Below are positions 9,253 through 17,043 of a stretch of 32,656 nucleotides of DNA, one piece after another. The DNA comes from an uncultured Ruminococcus sp. GTDB lineage: Bacteria > Bacillota > Clostridia > Oscillospirales > Ruminococcaceae. The stretch lies in NCBI GenBank assembly GCA_900315755.1, contig ONAI01000039.1, positions 1 through 32,656 on the forward strand, read 5' to 3'. Made by a program: the position numbers and the translations under genes. Each line of letters begins with the position of its first letter. Within the stretch, counting starts at the first letter, position 1. The notes beneath the pieces are model-generated. The model was not told where the DNA came from. It searched no databases and saw nothing but the letters and a program-made list of their open reading frames with translations.

Positions 9253-9259
9253 AAAGATT

Positions 9260-10321
9260 TTACTTTATTGAATCAATAGCCTTCTGAGCGTGTTCAACGT
9301 AGAGCTTTCTGATCGCCTCGTTTTCTCCGAGACCTCTTATCAGACACTTTACTTCATAGCCCTCAGCTTCAAATACCGACTTCCACGAATCCTCGTCATC
9401 GCCAGCCATATCGTTGTTTGCGTGGTCGCCTGCAACTACCATAAGAGGCTCAAGTACGACCTTTTCGTATCCGCCTGCCTTGACCTTGGCAAGAACATCC
9501 TCAACGGAGGGCTCAGCTTCGACTGTGCCTACAAAATAATTCTTGTGACCGTTTGAAGTGAGGAGATCCTGTATCTTTGCGTATACACTATTGGAAGCTG
9601 CCTCAGTACCATGTCCCATGAAGCAGATAGCAGTCTTTCCGTCATCGTATTCCTTTGTCCAGTCAACGATAGCGTTCATAACGCGTTTGAAGTCGTCATC
9701 GCTTGTGAGAAGAGGATCACCAATTGCGACCTTCTCAAAGGCATCGGAATAATTAGCGATCTCTGCTTTTACATCGTTGTATTCAAGACCGTTCATGAGG
9801 TGTGTAGGCTGAACAACGAGCTTCTTTACCTTATTGGAAACTGCTCTGTCGAGGGCTTCCTTAACGTCGTCGATGACTTCATTATCGCGGTGCTTAACGT
9901 GGTCGATGATTATATTAGCTGTGAAGCCGCGGCGTACAGAAAAATCGGAGAATGCGTCCTCAAGCGACTGCTCGATAGCACCTATTGTAAGGCGGCGGCT
10001 GTCATTGAAGCTTGTACCGAAGCTGAGCACAAGAAGCTCGTTTTCACCGATGCTATCCTGATTTCTTGGGTTGTCGAGGGAAGCATCGCCGGTATCGTAG
10101 TTCTCCTCTTCTTCCTCTTCAGGCTCTGAAGCTGCCGAATTTGAGGCTTTGGTAGTCTTTGCAGCAGTTGTCGCTGCTGTTGTTGCCTCAGTAGATGCTG
10201 ATGATGAAGCAGCAGTAGTTGCAGTCTTCTTGCTTTCAGAAGAACTGTCGGAACTTCCGCAGGCTGTGAACGAAGCAGTTACGACTGCAAGTCCCATTAA
10301 AAGAGCGATTGTTTTTTTCAT
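9260..10321 (-). CDS. cbiK: Exported CbiK-type (class II) cobaltochelatase lipoprotein
   Basis: A 353-residue protein whose body (about 94-353) matches CbiK, which inserts cobalt into sirohydrochlorin. Family residues are visible: LLVLSFGTSF, QPTHLMNGLE, MGHGTE with H237, TVEAEP with E268, and VAGDHANNDM with H300, corresponding to the His-Glu-His metal site. Unlike cytoplasmic CbiK it carries a signal peptide with lipobox FTAC (Cys 21) and a 70-residue Ser/Thr/Ala and Glu-rich spacer, placing the enzyme outside the membrane. The start at 10321 is chosen because AAAGGAAG precedes it and the signal peptide begins there; a longer frame to 10432 would run through the terminator. It is the first gene after the cobalamin riboswitch. 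It could act as a chelatase or, like the CbiK homologue IhtB, in metal or tetrapyrrole binding. Confidence 0.9.
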   Translation of the reverse strand: MKKTIALLMGLAVVTASFTACGSSDSSSESKKTATTAASSSASTEATTAATTAAKTTKASNSAASEPEEEEEENYDTGDASLDNPRNQDSIGENELLVLSFGTSFNDSRRLTIGAIEQSLEDAFSDFSVRRGFTANIIIDHVKHRDNEVIDDVKEALDRAVSNKVKKLVVQPTHLMNGLEYNDVKAEIANYSDAFEKVAIGDPLLTSDDDFKRVMNAIVDWTKEYDDGKTAICFMGHGTEAASNSVYAKIQDLLTSNGHKNYFVGTVEAEPSVEDVLAKVKAGGYEKVVLEPLMVVAGDHANNDMAGDDEDSWKSVFEAEGYEVKCLIRGLGENEAIRKLYVEHAQKAIDSIK

Positions 10322-10359
10322 AATGATCTTCCTTTCTGAGAAAGGCTTGACCGCATAAC

Positions 10360-10386
10360 AAAAAAGCCTCTGCACAGGCAGAAGGC
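10360..10386 (-). terminator. Riboswitch expression-platform terminator
   Basis: On the - strand GCCTTCTGC and GCAGAGGC form an 8-bp stem with one bulged T, followed by six T. It lies between the B12 aptamer and the chelatase start. Another hairpin (AGACTC/GAGTCT, about 10395-10415) sits between it and the aptamer. This is the expected transcription-off element when cobalamin is bound. Confidence 0.85.
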
Positions 10387-10464
10387 GTTGAAGACAGACT
10401 CGCTCAGAGAGTCTGCATAACAGTACGATCAATACCTCGTGACCTTGACATTTCTGTCATGTAC

Positions 10465-10652
10465 CAACAAAACGGCAGGTTTCCTGACTTATGCATCATC
10501 ACGCCGTACAGCCTTCCCGATTGCTCAGTGACATATTGTACAGCGCTCCGCAATTACAGTGACGAGATCGTGCAGGAACTTCACCTGCTTCCCTTTTACC
10601 CTCCTGCAACAGCAAAGCTGTCGGAGGCACCGCTTGAATTATTAAATTGTTG
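10465..10652 (-). ncRNA. Cobalamin riboswitch aptamer
   Basis: Read on the - strand, the region has the conserved cobalamin aptamer features in order: GGTGCC, GGAGGGTAAAAGGGAA, CAGGTGAA followed by TCCTGCACG, CACTGT, and the B12 box AGTCAGGAAACCTGC at 10475-10489. The closing helix P1 can be CAACAA (10647-10652) with TTGTTG (10465-10470). It controls the chelatase/importer operon: with ample adenosylcobalamin or a related corrinoid the downstream terminator forms. No such element occurs upstream of cbiD. Confidence 0.97.
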
Positions 10653-10667
10653 TCTAAAGACATACAT

Positions 10668-10696
10668 ATTATAGCATTATTGACCGTTAATTGCAA
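10668..10696 (-). promoter_or_regulatory. Promoter of the riboswitch operon
   Basis: On the - strand TTGCAA (10691-10696) and a perfect TATAAT (10668-10673) are 17 bases apart, placing the transcript start about ten bases before the aptamer's P1 helix. It lies between the cbiC stop and the riboswitch, so the capture operon can be expressed independently of biosynthesis. Confidence 0.8.
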
Positions 10697-10734
10697 GTAT
10701 ATGACGAATTTTATACGTTAGCTACAATCGCTCT

Positions 10735-11376
10735 TCACTTTTTGAAGCCTTTTTTGTCGTCAAGCATATAAAGCAGTGCATTGCAGATAGCAGCCGCTAC
10801 ATTGCTTCCGCCCTTTCGTCCTCTTGCGACTATACACGGTACTCCGCTGTCAATGAGCATTTCCTTTGACTGTACAACATTCACGAAGCCTACCGGCGCA
10901 CCGATAATGAGTTCCGGTACGAATGAACCTGCGGATATGTGTTCGCAAAGCCGGACGAGAGCAGTCGGGGCATTTCCGACCGCATATATGACAGGTCTGC
11001 CGAGCCTTGCGGCTTTATCGACGGATGATGCTGCTCGTGTTGTTCCGTTAGCCTTAGCAGTCTTAACTATGTCCTCATCAGCCATAAAGCACTCACATCC
11101 GCAGCCGTGGCGTGTCAGTGCCGCATTGTTTATACCGGCTTTAGCCATATTTGTGTCAGTGACGATGAGAACTCCGCTGTCCAGCAGCTGAAGTGCCTTT
11201 TCTATGACATTTTCGGAAAAATAGAGGTTTTCTGCATAGTCAAAATCAGCGGTAGTGTGTATCGCACGTATCACTACCGGTTTTATCTCCGTAGGTATAT
11301 CAGTTACAAGTTCGCTTTCTATTATTTCAAAGCTGCGCTTTTCGATGTCCGCCGGCAGCACATATTCCAGATTCAT
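10735..11376 (-). CDS. cbiC: Cobalt-precorrin-8 methylmutase
   Basis: A 213-residue CbiC/CobH enzyme that moves the C11 methyl group to C12, giving cobyrinate. Visible family features are VIRAIHTTADFDYA with the catalytic-type His 40, the TDTNMAKAGIN motif, GNAPTAL, and the C-terminal GAPVGFVNVVQSKE and ARGRKGGSNVAAA segments. Length is typical. Its ATG overlaps the cbiP stop as ATGA. It is the last gene of the biosynthetic operon, and only about 40 bases without a clear terminator separate it from the riboswitch promoter. Confidence 0.96.
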   Translation of the reverse strand: MNLEYVLPADIEKRSFEIIESELVTDIPTEIKPVVIRAIHTTADFDYAENLYFSENVIEKALQLLDSGVLIVTDTNMAKAGINNAALTRHGCGCECFMADEDIVKTAKANGTTRAASSVDKAARLGRPVIYAVGNAPTALVRLCEHISAGSFVPELIIGAPVGFVNVVQSKEMLIDSGVPCIVARGRKGGSNVAAAICNALLYMLDDKKGFKK

Positions 11377-12842
11377 ACGCCCTCCTCTATTATACGGTAA
11401 ATGAGCTCCATATTGATGTTATTTCTTACGCTGTCAGCAAGCAGATCAAGCTGAGAATCTCGGTATTCACGCCTGTCGATGCAGCTGCCGGTGTAGTGAA
11501 GTCCTTGCCTTTCATACAGAGCCTTTATCAGTCTGCCGGAGACCTCTGCACTGTCGAAAATACCATGAACATAGCAGCCGGCAGCATTGCTGTTATAAGC
11601 ACCGCCACAGGTTGTGAGCGGCGCACCTGCGCTTTCAGTCACGCCCATATGGACCTCATATCCGCAGAACTCCGCACCCGAAAGGAACGAGAAAAAACCG
11701 CTTACATTGTTGAACTTTCCACTGACCTGAGACTGCTGCTTTTTAGTGCTGAAAACAGTGTCACAGTCAAGCAAGCCAAGTCCATCACTGCTGCCGCCGC
11801 ATTCGCTGTGATGCGGATCGGAAATAGTGCTTCCCATGATCTGATAGCCGCCGCATATCCCGAACACCGGAGTTCCTGCACAGTTCAGCATTTTTATAGC
11901 CTCTGCGAGACCGCTTTCCGTGAGCCATTTCATATCAGCGATAGTGCTTTTCGTTCCGGGGATTATAAGCATATCCGGCAGACCAAGTTCGCTCGCTCTT
12001 GTGACGTAGCGTACCGAAACGCCGTCATACTGGCTAAAGACATCAAGATCGGAGAAGTTTGAGATCTTCGGAAGGCGGATGACAGCAATGTCGATAACGC
12101 CGTCCGCCGACTTTGTATTCAGTTTTTCAGACAGACTGTCTTCGTCCTCAATATCGCAGCTGATGTAAGGTATCACGCCGGCGACTGTCTTGCCGGAGCG
12201 CTCTTGAAGTATGCTTATACCGTTCTGAAATAACGATATATCGCCGCGGAACTTATTCACAACAAGTCCTTTGACAAGTGTTCTTTCACTCGCTTCAAGG
12301 AGCTGTAAAGTGCCGATGAGCTGTGCAAAAACTCCGCCGCGGTCAATGTCTCCGACGAGAAGCACGGGGGACTTCACAAGCTCTGCAAGTCCCATATTCA
12401 CGATGTCATCCGCTTTGAGGTTCAGCTCAACAGGACTGCCTGCGCCCTCGATAACGATAATATCGTGCTGACTGGAGAGTGTTTTGTAGGCGGTCATGAT
12501 GTCAGGAATGAGTTCTTTTTTACAGCGAAAATAGTCGGCTGCGCGCATATTTCCGCGAACTTTTCCGTTGACTATCACCTGCGAGCCGACATCAGTTGTC
12601 GGTTTGAGAAGTATTGGATTCATCAGCGCAGAAGGGGAGATGCCGGCGGCTTCAGCCTGCAAAGCCTGTGCCCTGCCGATCTCAGCACCGTCGGGAGTTA
12701 TGAAGGAATTCAGCGCCATATTCTGCGATTTGAAGGGAGCGACTGAATAGCCGTCCTGCCGGAATATCCTGCAAAGAGCGGCTGTGAGAAAGCTCTTTCC
12801 GACATTGGACATCGTGCCTTGAAGCATTATGCTTTTAGCCAT
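11373..12842 (-). CDS. cbiP: Cobyric acid synthase, glutamine-dependent
   Basis: A 489-residue CbiP/CobQ that amidates four side chains (b, d, e, g) of adenosylcobyrinate a,c-diamide using ATP and glutamine. The N-terminal half is the dethiobiotin-synthetase-like ATPase: GTMSNVGKS P-loop (9-17), FKSQNMALNS and EGAGSPVELNL. The C-terminal half is a type-1 glutaminase with nucleophile C330 in GICGGYQ and H426 in YVHGIFD. It starts within the end of cobD (8-base overlap) and couples to cbiC. Confidence 0.97.
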   Translation of the reverse strand: MAKSIMLQGTMSNVGKSFLTAALCRIFRQDGYSVAPFKSQNMALNSFITPDGAEIGRAQALQAEAAGISPSALMNPILLKPTTDVGSQVIVNGKVRGNMRAADYFRCKKELIPDIMTAYKTLSSQHDIIVIEGAGSPVELNLKADDIVNMGLAELVKSPVLLVGDIDRGGVFAQLIGTLQLLEASERTLVKGLVVNKFRGDISLFQNGISILQERSGKTVAGVIPYISCDIEDEDSLSEKLNTKSADGVIDIAVIRLPKISNFSDLDVFSQYDGVSVRYVTRASELGLPDMLIIPGTKSTIADMKWLTESGLAEAIKMLNCAGTPVFGICGGYQIMGSTISDPHHSECGGSSDGLGLLDCDTVFSTKKQQSQVSGKFNNVSGFFSFLSGAEFCGYEVHMGVTESAGAPLTTCGGAYNSNAAGCYVHGIFDSAEVSGRLIKALYERQGLHYTGSCIDRREYRDSQLDLLADSVRNNINMELIYRIIEEGV

Positions 12843-13869
12843 TTATGCACCTCCTTAGTGTTTCGATAAGCTTTATATTTTCGCTGTGAGTTCGCACTGC
12901 AATGCGGTAGAAGCCGTCTGAAAGTCCGCTGAAATTCGAGCAGTCACGAATAAGTATGCCATCCGCGAGCATTCTTTCAGCAAGTCCCTTATCACTTTTG
13001 AACATCATGAAATTTGCCGCAGAATCGTATACTTTAACGCCGAGCCCTCGCAGTTCCATGGTTAGAAATTCACGTTCGGAAGCGATATACTCTATTGTTT
13101 TGTGAACGTAGTTATTTTCATCCATAGCAGCTATACCAGCTTTCTGTGCGACCGATGAAACGCTCCAGAATTGACCGCTGTTTCGTATTTTTTCTGCAAG
13201 CTCAGTGTTGCCGCATACCGCGTAACCAAGCCTTATTCCCGGTATGGCATACAACTTTGTGAAGGCTTTGAGAATAATTGAACTGCCGCTTATAAAGCGC
13301 ATCAGACTGTATTCTTTGCCGTCCGGTACAAAGTCAAGAAAGCACTCGTCGCTGACAAGAACAGTTCCGTTGTGCTGACATTTTTTTGAGACTTCCTCCA
13401 TAATGTCCGGAGGTGTCAGGCTGCCTGTGGGATTGTTCGGATTGCAGATAAAGCACAAATCTAAGCTTTCGTCAAGGGAGCTTAGAATGTCGCCGGTAAC
13501 GTTAAAGCTATTATCCTCACTCAGGCGATATTCAGTTGTTTCGCAGCCGACTTCGGAAAGTGCACGGCTGTATTCGGTAAAGGATGGAGCGCACACAAGA
13601 GCTTTGTGCGGCTTTAGTGTATGAACAATGCGGAAAATAAGGTCATCCGCGCCGTTTCCGCAAATTATTCTTTCAAAGCTTATGGCCTCATGCACAGATA
13701 TTTTTTTTCTGAGTTCTGTACAGTCTGGATCTGGGTATTTTTCAATATCAGAAATATTCGCTGCAATTGCTGCTTTCACGCTCTCAGGCGTTCCAAGAGG
13801 ATTGATATTAGCCGAAAAATCGATGATATTTTTCAGACTGTAAGCGTTTCCGCCGTGTTGTTGTATCAT
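12835..13869 (-). CDS. cobD: L-threonine-O-3-phosphate decarboxylase
   Basis: A 344-residue PLP enzyme of the histidinol-phosphate-aminotransferase fold, probably CobD, which makes (R)-1-aminopropan-2-ol phosphate for the nucleotide loop. Evidence: the N-terminal HGGN.YSL motif, IDFSANINPLG, CNPNNPTG (142-149), DECFLDF, and the PLP-binding Lys at 205 in FTKLYAIPGIRLGY. GGAGG precedes the ATG, which overlaps the cbiB distal-half stop (ATGA). Histidinol-phosphate aminotransferase is the alternative, but the cobalamin neighbours and HGGN start favour CobD. Confidence 0.94.
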   Translation of the reverse strand: MIQQHGGNAYSLKNIIDFSANINPLGTPESVKAAIAANISDIEKYPDPDCTELRKKISVHEAISFERIICGNGADDLIFRIVHTLKPHKALVCAPSFTEYSRALSEVGCETTEYRLSEDNSFNVTGDILSSLDESLDLCFICNPNNPTGSLTPPDIMEEVSKKCQHNGTVLVSDECFLDFVPDGKEYSLMRFISGSSIILKAFTKLYAIPGIRLGYAVCGNTELAEKIRNSGQFWSVSSVAQKAGIAAMDENNYVHKTIEYIASEREFLTMELRGLGVKVYDSAANFMMFKSDKGLAERMLADGILIRDCSNFSGLSDGFYRIAVRTHSENIKLIETLRRCING

Positions 13870-14282
13870 AGTATTCCTCCAAAAATAATGGCTCTGAGCG
13901 CCACTGAAATAATGAGCATTATTACTGATGAGCCGTACATAAGGCGGTTTGCGCGGCGTATGTCAGCAGCTTCTATCGGTCGGTCATCATCGCCGATATA
14001 TGGCTTTTTGTGCAGCTTTCCGAAGTAGTATGCGTCACCAGCAAGCCGAACGTGCAAAGCACCTGCACAGGCGGATTCAGTCTGTGCAGAATTAGGACTT
14101 GCGTGCTTTCTGCGGTCACGCTTCCAGATGCGAAATGCATTGCGTCCGTCAAGCCTGCAAACAGGAGCGGCTATGACCATAAGCAGCGCTGTGAGTCTTG
14201 AAGGAATATAGTTAAGGACATCATCAAGCTTTGCTGCAAACCACCCTATATCCGCGAATTTCTCGTCCTTATAGCCTATCAT
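13866..14282 (-). CDS. cbiB: Adenosylcobinamide-phosphate synthase, C-terminal half (split cbiB)
   Basis: The 138-residue distal part of CbiB, which joins the aminopropanol phosphate to cobyric acid in the membrane. It begins M-I-G-Y-K-D-E-K-F, the second half of the conserved family motif VNTLDSMxGYKNxRY, and continues with WFAAKLDDVLNYIPSRLTAL, PNSAQTE.A.AGAL and a final hydrophobic helix. The proximal half ends VNTMDS, then TGA, and ATGA overlaps this start. Adding one base would restore a 321-residue CbiB. It may be translated by coupled reinitiation, or the gene may be damaged or misread. Confidence 0.88.
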   Translation of the reverse strand: MIGYKDEKFADIGWFAAKLDDVLNYIPSRLTALLMVIAAPVCRLDGRNAFRIWKRDRRKHASPNSAQTESACAGALHVRLAGDAYYFGKLHKKPYIGDDDRPIEAADIRRANRLMYGSSVIMLIISVALRAIIFGGIL

Positions 14283-14830
14283 GAATCCATAGTATTTACT
14301 GATTTGTAGAAAAATCCACCGACTGCACCTCCGATTCCCATATAGAAAAGCGGAGCGGTCACGCCGTCAGAGGTGTTTTCGGCGACCGTCTCCACCGCTG
14401 CACGGATAATCCCGCCGCGGTCAAGGACTGATGTATCACGCCCTACTATCATTGAGACGGCTTTCCGTGCGGCTTCGGTATCACCGCTCTCTGCCGCCCT
14501 GAAAACCTTCATACTCTCACTGTACAGACACCTTGAGGCAAGCATATAACAGCACAGAATCGTTTCAGCTGCTATTCCCAAATAAATATTCACGCGATAG
14601 CAAAAAATGAGTATTAGAAGTGGCACAACTGTTGACATAATTATCACGGTCAGTGCGAGAAAAGTTCCACCCAGCCGCAGATTCTTCATTTTTCTCCGGA
14701 CGTATCCTTCAAGTCTGCCGATAAGACTGCCGATGAGTTTTATCGGGTGAGGCATTTTGTATGGATCACCAATAATGCAGTCGAGCACAAATCCCAGTAT
14801 CAAGGGGAGTACAAGTGATAGTATTTTCAT
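14279..14830 (-). CDS. cbiB: Adenosylcobinamide-phosphate synthase, N-terminal half (split cbiB)
   Basis: A 183-residue proximal part of CbiB starting at the ATG at 14830, with GGAG seven bases upstream and an ATGA overlap with the cobC stop. It has the CbiB marks DCIIGDPYKMPHPI, RCL, the D-T-S-V-L-D-R region, VAENTSDGVTAPLFY and FYKSVNTMDS, plus several hydrophobic helices. It ends inside the most conserved stretch of the family because one base (most simply an A before ATGATA near 14282) is missing. Both halves are intact elsewhere, so the event is recent, functional as a split protein, or a sequence error. Confidence 0.88.
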   Translation of the reverse strand: MKILSLVLPLILGFVLDCIIGDPYKMPHPIKLIGSLIGRLEGYVRRKMKNLRLGGTFLALTVIIMSTVVPLLILIFCYRVNIYLGIAAETILCCYMLASRCLYSESMKVFRAAESGDTEAARKAVSMIVGRDTSVLDRGGIIRAAVETVAENTSDGVTAPLFYMGIGGAVGGFFYKSVNTMDS

Positions 14831-15387
14831 ATTTTCTCCGTTATCTGAAGTTTTGTTCCGTCCCATTCGCAAACGTATCCGTGACCGTTTTCGCAGTGCC
14901 AGTCAAAATAATCTCTTTGCGGAACAGCAAATTTTTCAAGTATGGACATTATCGTTCCACCGTGAATGATTAAAGCAATGGACTCATATCGCTCATTCTG
15001 ACTGACCATTTTTTGATATGCATTCACGCATCGCAATCGGAAATCAGCAGGCGATTCACCGTTGGGAAATGGCAGTTTGCCGCCGCTGTCTATCCACCTC
15101 TGATATGCGGCACTGCTTGAAAGCTCAGTGTAGTTTTTTCCCTCAAAATCACCGAAATCGCACTCTCTAAGGTCGCTGTAAACCGTAATATCCTGCGTGG
15201 GAAATATTATCTCAGCAGTCTGAGTACAGCGTTTCATGGGACTGCAAATAAGAAGTTGACATTCCGGATAATCAAGCTCACTGAGTTTGGAGATACCCTC
15301 ACTGCAAAGCGGCTCGTCCGTTTTGCCAATGTATCGCTTATCAAGATTTCCGGCTGTCAGACCGTGCCTTATAAAAACTATCCTCAT
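14827..15387 (-). CDS. cobC: Alpha-ribazole-phosphate phosphatase (histidine phosphatase family)
   Basis: A 186-residue phosphoglycerate-mutase-like phosphatase. It has the RHG motif at residues 7-9 followed by LTAGN, CSPMKRCTQTA, the LRECDFGDFEG acid motif, NGESPADFRLR and IIHGGT with the second catalytic His. In a cobalamin operon this is best read as CobC, which removes the 5'-phosphate from alpha-ribazole phosphate or from adenosylcobalamin 5'-phosphate. Overlaps of ATGA type on both sides support tight coupling. The family is broad, so substrate rests on context. Confidence 0.88.
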   Translation of the reverse strand: MRIVFIRHGLTAGNLDKRYIGKTDEPLCSEGISKLSELDYPECQLLICSPMKRCTQTAEIIFPTQDITVYSDLRECDFGDFEGKNYTELSSSAAYQRWIDSGGKLPFPNGESPADFRLRCVNAYQKMVSQNERYESIALIIHGGTIMSILEKFAVPQRDYFDWHCENGHGYVCEWDGTKLQITEKI

Positions 15388-15767
15388 TCGTTTTCACCTT
15401 TGATAATATCCGGTATCCCACAGACTATCCGTATCACTTTTTCAGAATTCGCAGCTATGATACAGCCGCATCGTCCCACATTTTCGCGCCAAATGCGCTC
15501 GCTCTTCTCGATCGGAACGATACCGCAGCCGATCTCGTTTATGATTATTACAGCATCCGGATTTGAGCGGCAAAGCTCCTCAGTAAAGGTGACAGACCTA
15601 TCACCGAGCCGCTTGACAATATCGTGGTAATTTAGAATGCAGCGTACATTCTTAAGTGCGTCAAAATTACAGTCTGCGCCGTCAGCAATGTCACTTTCAG
15701 CAAGTCCGAATTTTCGCATAGCATAGGCAGTTTTGCCCTGATGAATCCCGCCTGTTATCATTATCAT
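15384..15767 (-). CDS. Short CobU-like P-loop protein
   Basis: A 127-residue protein starting at the ATG at 15767, which overlaps the cobS stop (ATGA). It has a P-loop GGIHQGKT (6-13) and a C-terminal half matching CobU (INEIGCGIVP, RIWRENVGR, I..GIPDIIKG). It is about 45 residues shorter than the full CobU encoded two genes away and lacks much of the CobU middle region. A His (48) lies at about the same distance from the P-loop as the guanylylated His of CobU, but the RHR context is absent. It may be a kinase-only paralogue, a partner subunit or a regulator; its activity is unknown. Confidence 0.8.
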   Translation of the reverse strand: MIMITGGIHQGKTAYAMRKFGLAESDIADGADCNFDALKNVRCILNYHDIVKRLGDRSVTFTEELCRSNPDAVIIINEIGCGIVPIEKSERIWRENVGRCGCIIAANSEKVIRIVCGIPDIIKGENE

Positions 15768-16528
15768 AGTGCCATTATCCTTTCCGAAAACACTACCGCT
15801 GCGAGAATCATGATCTCGCACATCTGTAAGAACCAACCGCAGAGATCACCGGTAATACCGCCAAAATCACGATACGCTGTGAACCTGTGATATGTCAGCA
15901 CAAGCAACGCAGCCGCAATTGCCGTGCTTCCCTCTGAAGGCAGCAGGAATATCATTGCCGCTCCGCTAAGGATAAGAAAGCATACTTGCATAGCAATCGT
16001 TATACTTCGATGTGCCGGATGTACAAAACTCTGCAAAGTTCCACTGCTTTTTGCTGATTTGAATGTGACTGCGGTAAGTCCGCTGATCGCTCTTGAAAGT
16101 ACATATCCGCAGGCGATGACTGAGGCTGTTTCCATAGTTCTAACCTGCGAAAAGAGCGCTGTCTGAATTATGAGATAAAGACACAGCTTCATTACGGCGA
16201 ATGAACCTATATGCGGATCCGACATTATTTCAAGACGCTTTTCCTTATTCGCATATGAAGCTCTTGCATCGTTCACGTCGCAAAAGCCGTCGAGATGAAT
16301 GCCGCCGGTCACAAGAGCTGGCAGGAAAACAGCACCTGCCGAGAATAAAAACTGTCCAAATTGAAGTTCGTCACAGATGTAACGCCAAAGCAGCAGCAAT
16401 CCGCCAATAACAGCTCCCACAAGCGGAAAAAATCCCAGCGCATAACGGCGGTTTTCCTCTTTCCACTCCACTTTGGGCACGGGTATCCGCGAATACATCA
16501 GGAACGCCGAAAGCAGTGATCTTACCAT
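15764..16528 (-). CDS. cobS: Adenosylcobinamide-GDP ribazoletransferase (cobalamin synthase)
   Basis: A 254-residue membrane enzyme that joins adenosylcobinamide-GDP to alpha-ribazole or its phosphate. Family motifs are YSRIPVP, the GFFPLVGAVIGG segment, and GGIHLDGFCDVNDA, which corresponds to the Mg-binding HLDG.xDxxD motif, followed by MSDPHIGSFAV. The ATG at 16528 has AAAGGAG upstream and overlaps the cobU end by seven bases. Several hydrophobic helices follow. Residue Ala replaces the usual Gly after the last Asp of the motif. Confidence 0.95.
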   Translation of the reverse strand: MVRSLLSAFLMYSRIPVPKVEWKEENRRYALGFFPLVGAVIGGLLLLWRYICDELQFGQFLFSAGAVFLPALVTGGIHLDGFCDVNDARASYANKEKRLEIMSDPHIGSFAVMKLCLYLIIQTALFSQVRTMETASVIACGYVLSRAISGLTAVTFKSAKSSGTLQSFVHPAHRSITIAMQVCFLILSGAAMIFLLPSEGSTAIAAALLVLTYHRFTAYRDFGGITGDLCGWFLQMCEIMILAAVVFSERIMAL

Positions 16529-17043
16529 ATTTTTTCTCCTTTCAGCACGATAGGGATGCCGTACACACACTCAATAACATTGTCGGCAAATTCGGCTATT
16601 CTGCGGTTGATACAGCCAAGTACGCGGATGTAATCAGCCGTTCCGTCAGTATAAGTGATACCATCGCTGCCGACTTGATTCGTGACTATTACAAGTTCGG
16701 AAACGCTGTTCGCAAGCTGCTTTACACCGTGGACTATCTTGTAAGCCGGATCACTTACAGTGCCGTCTGAAAACATTTCATTCGCGCAGAGATTCCCAAG
16801 ACATTCAAGCAGCACTGCACAGTCCTCCGGCAGGGATAATTCGTGAATATCAGTGTATTTCTCAACAGTCTCGAAGCCTTTTCCTGCACGCATTTTCCGG
16901 TGACGTTCAATGGCTTCAAAGGCTTCCTCACCGAAAGGCTGCATAGTGGCGATATAGATCTTCCTGCCGTGGAATTGTTCGAGGATTCTCTCTGCAAAGC
17001 TCGATTTACCGCACTTTGAACCTCCTGTTATGAGAGTGGTCAT
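16522..17043 (-). CDS. cobU: Adenosylcobinamide kinase / adenosylcobinamide-phosphate guanylyltransferase
   Basis: A 173-residue CobU, typical in length, which phosphorylates adenosylcobinamide and then transfers GMP to it. It has the P-loop GGSKCGKS (7-14), IATMQPFGEE, and the guanylylation-site region ERHRKMR with H48, followed by LLECLGNL.ANEMF, VTNQVGSDG and the terminal GIPIVLKG. Its start overlaps the cobT stop (ATGA). A shorter paralogue lies on the other side of cobS. Confidence 0.95.
   Translation of the reverse strand: MTTLITGGSKCGKSSFAERILEQFHGRKIYIATMQPFGEEAFEAIERHRKMRAGKGFETVEKYTDIHELSLPEDCAVLLECLGNLCANEMFSDGTVSDPAYKIVHGVKQLANSVSELVIVTNQVGSDGITYTDGTADYIRVLGCINRRIAEFADNVIECVYGIPIVLKGEKIW

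Noticed and set aside
9611-10129. 172-residue + strand frame across the chelatase gene
   Set aside because: It is antisense to a well-supported CbiK with conserved catalytic residues and shows no family features.
10322-10432. Longer chelatase start at 10432
   Set aside because: The extra 37 codons would cross the riboswitch terminator and bury the signal peptide; ATG 10321 has a good ribosome site.
10459-10674. + strand 71-residue frame and - strand 65-residue frame around 10459-10696
   Set aside because: Both fall in the riboswitch aptamer and promoter and have no protein features.
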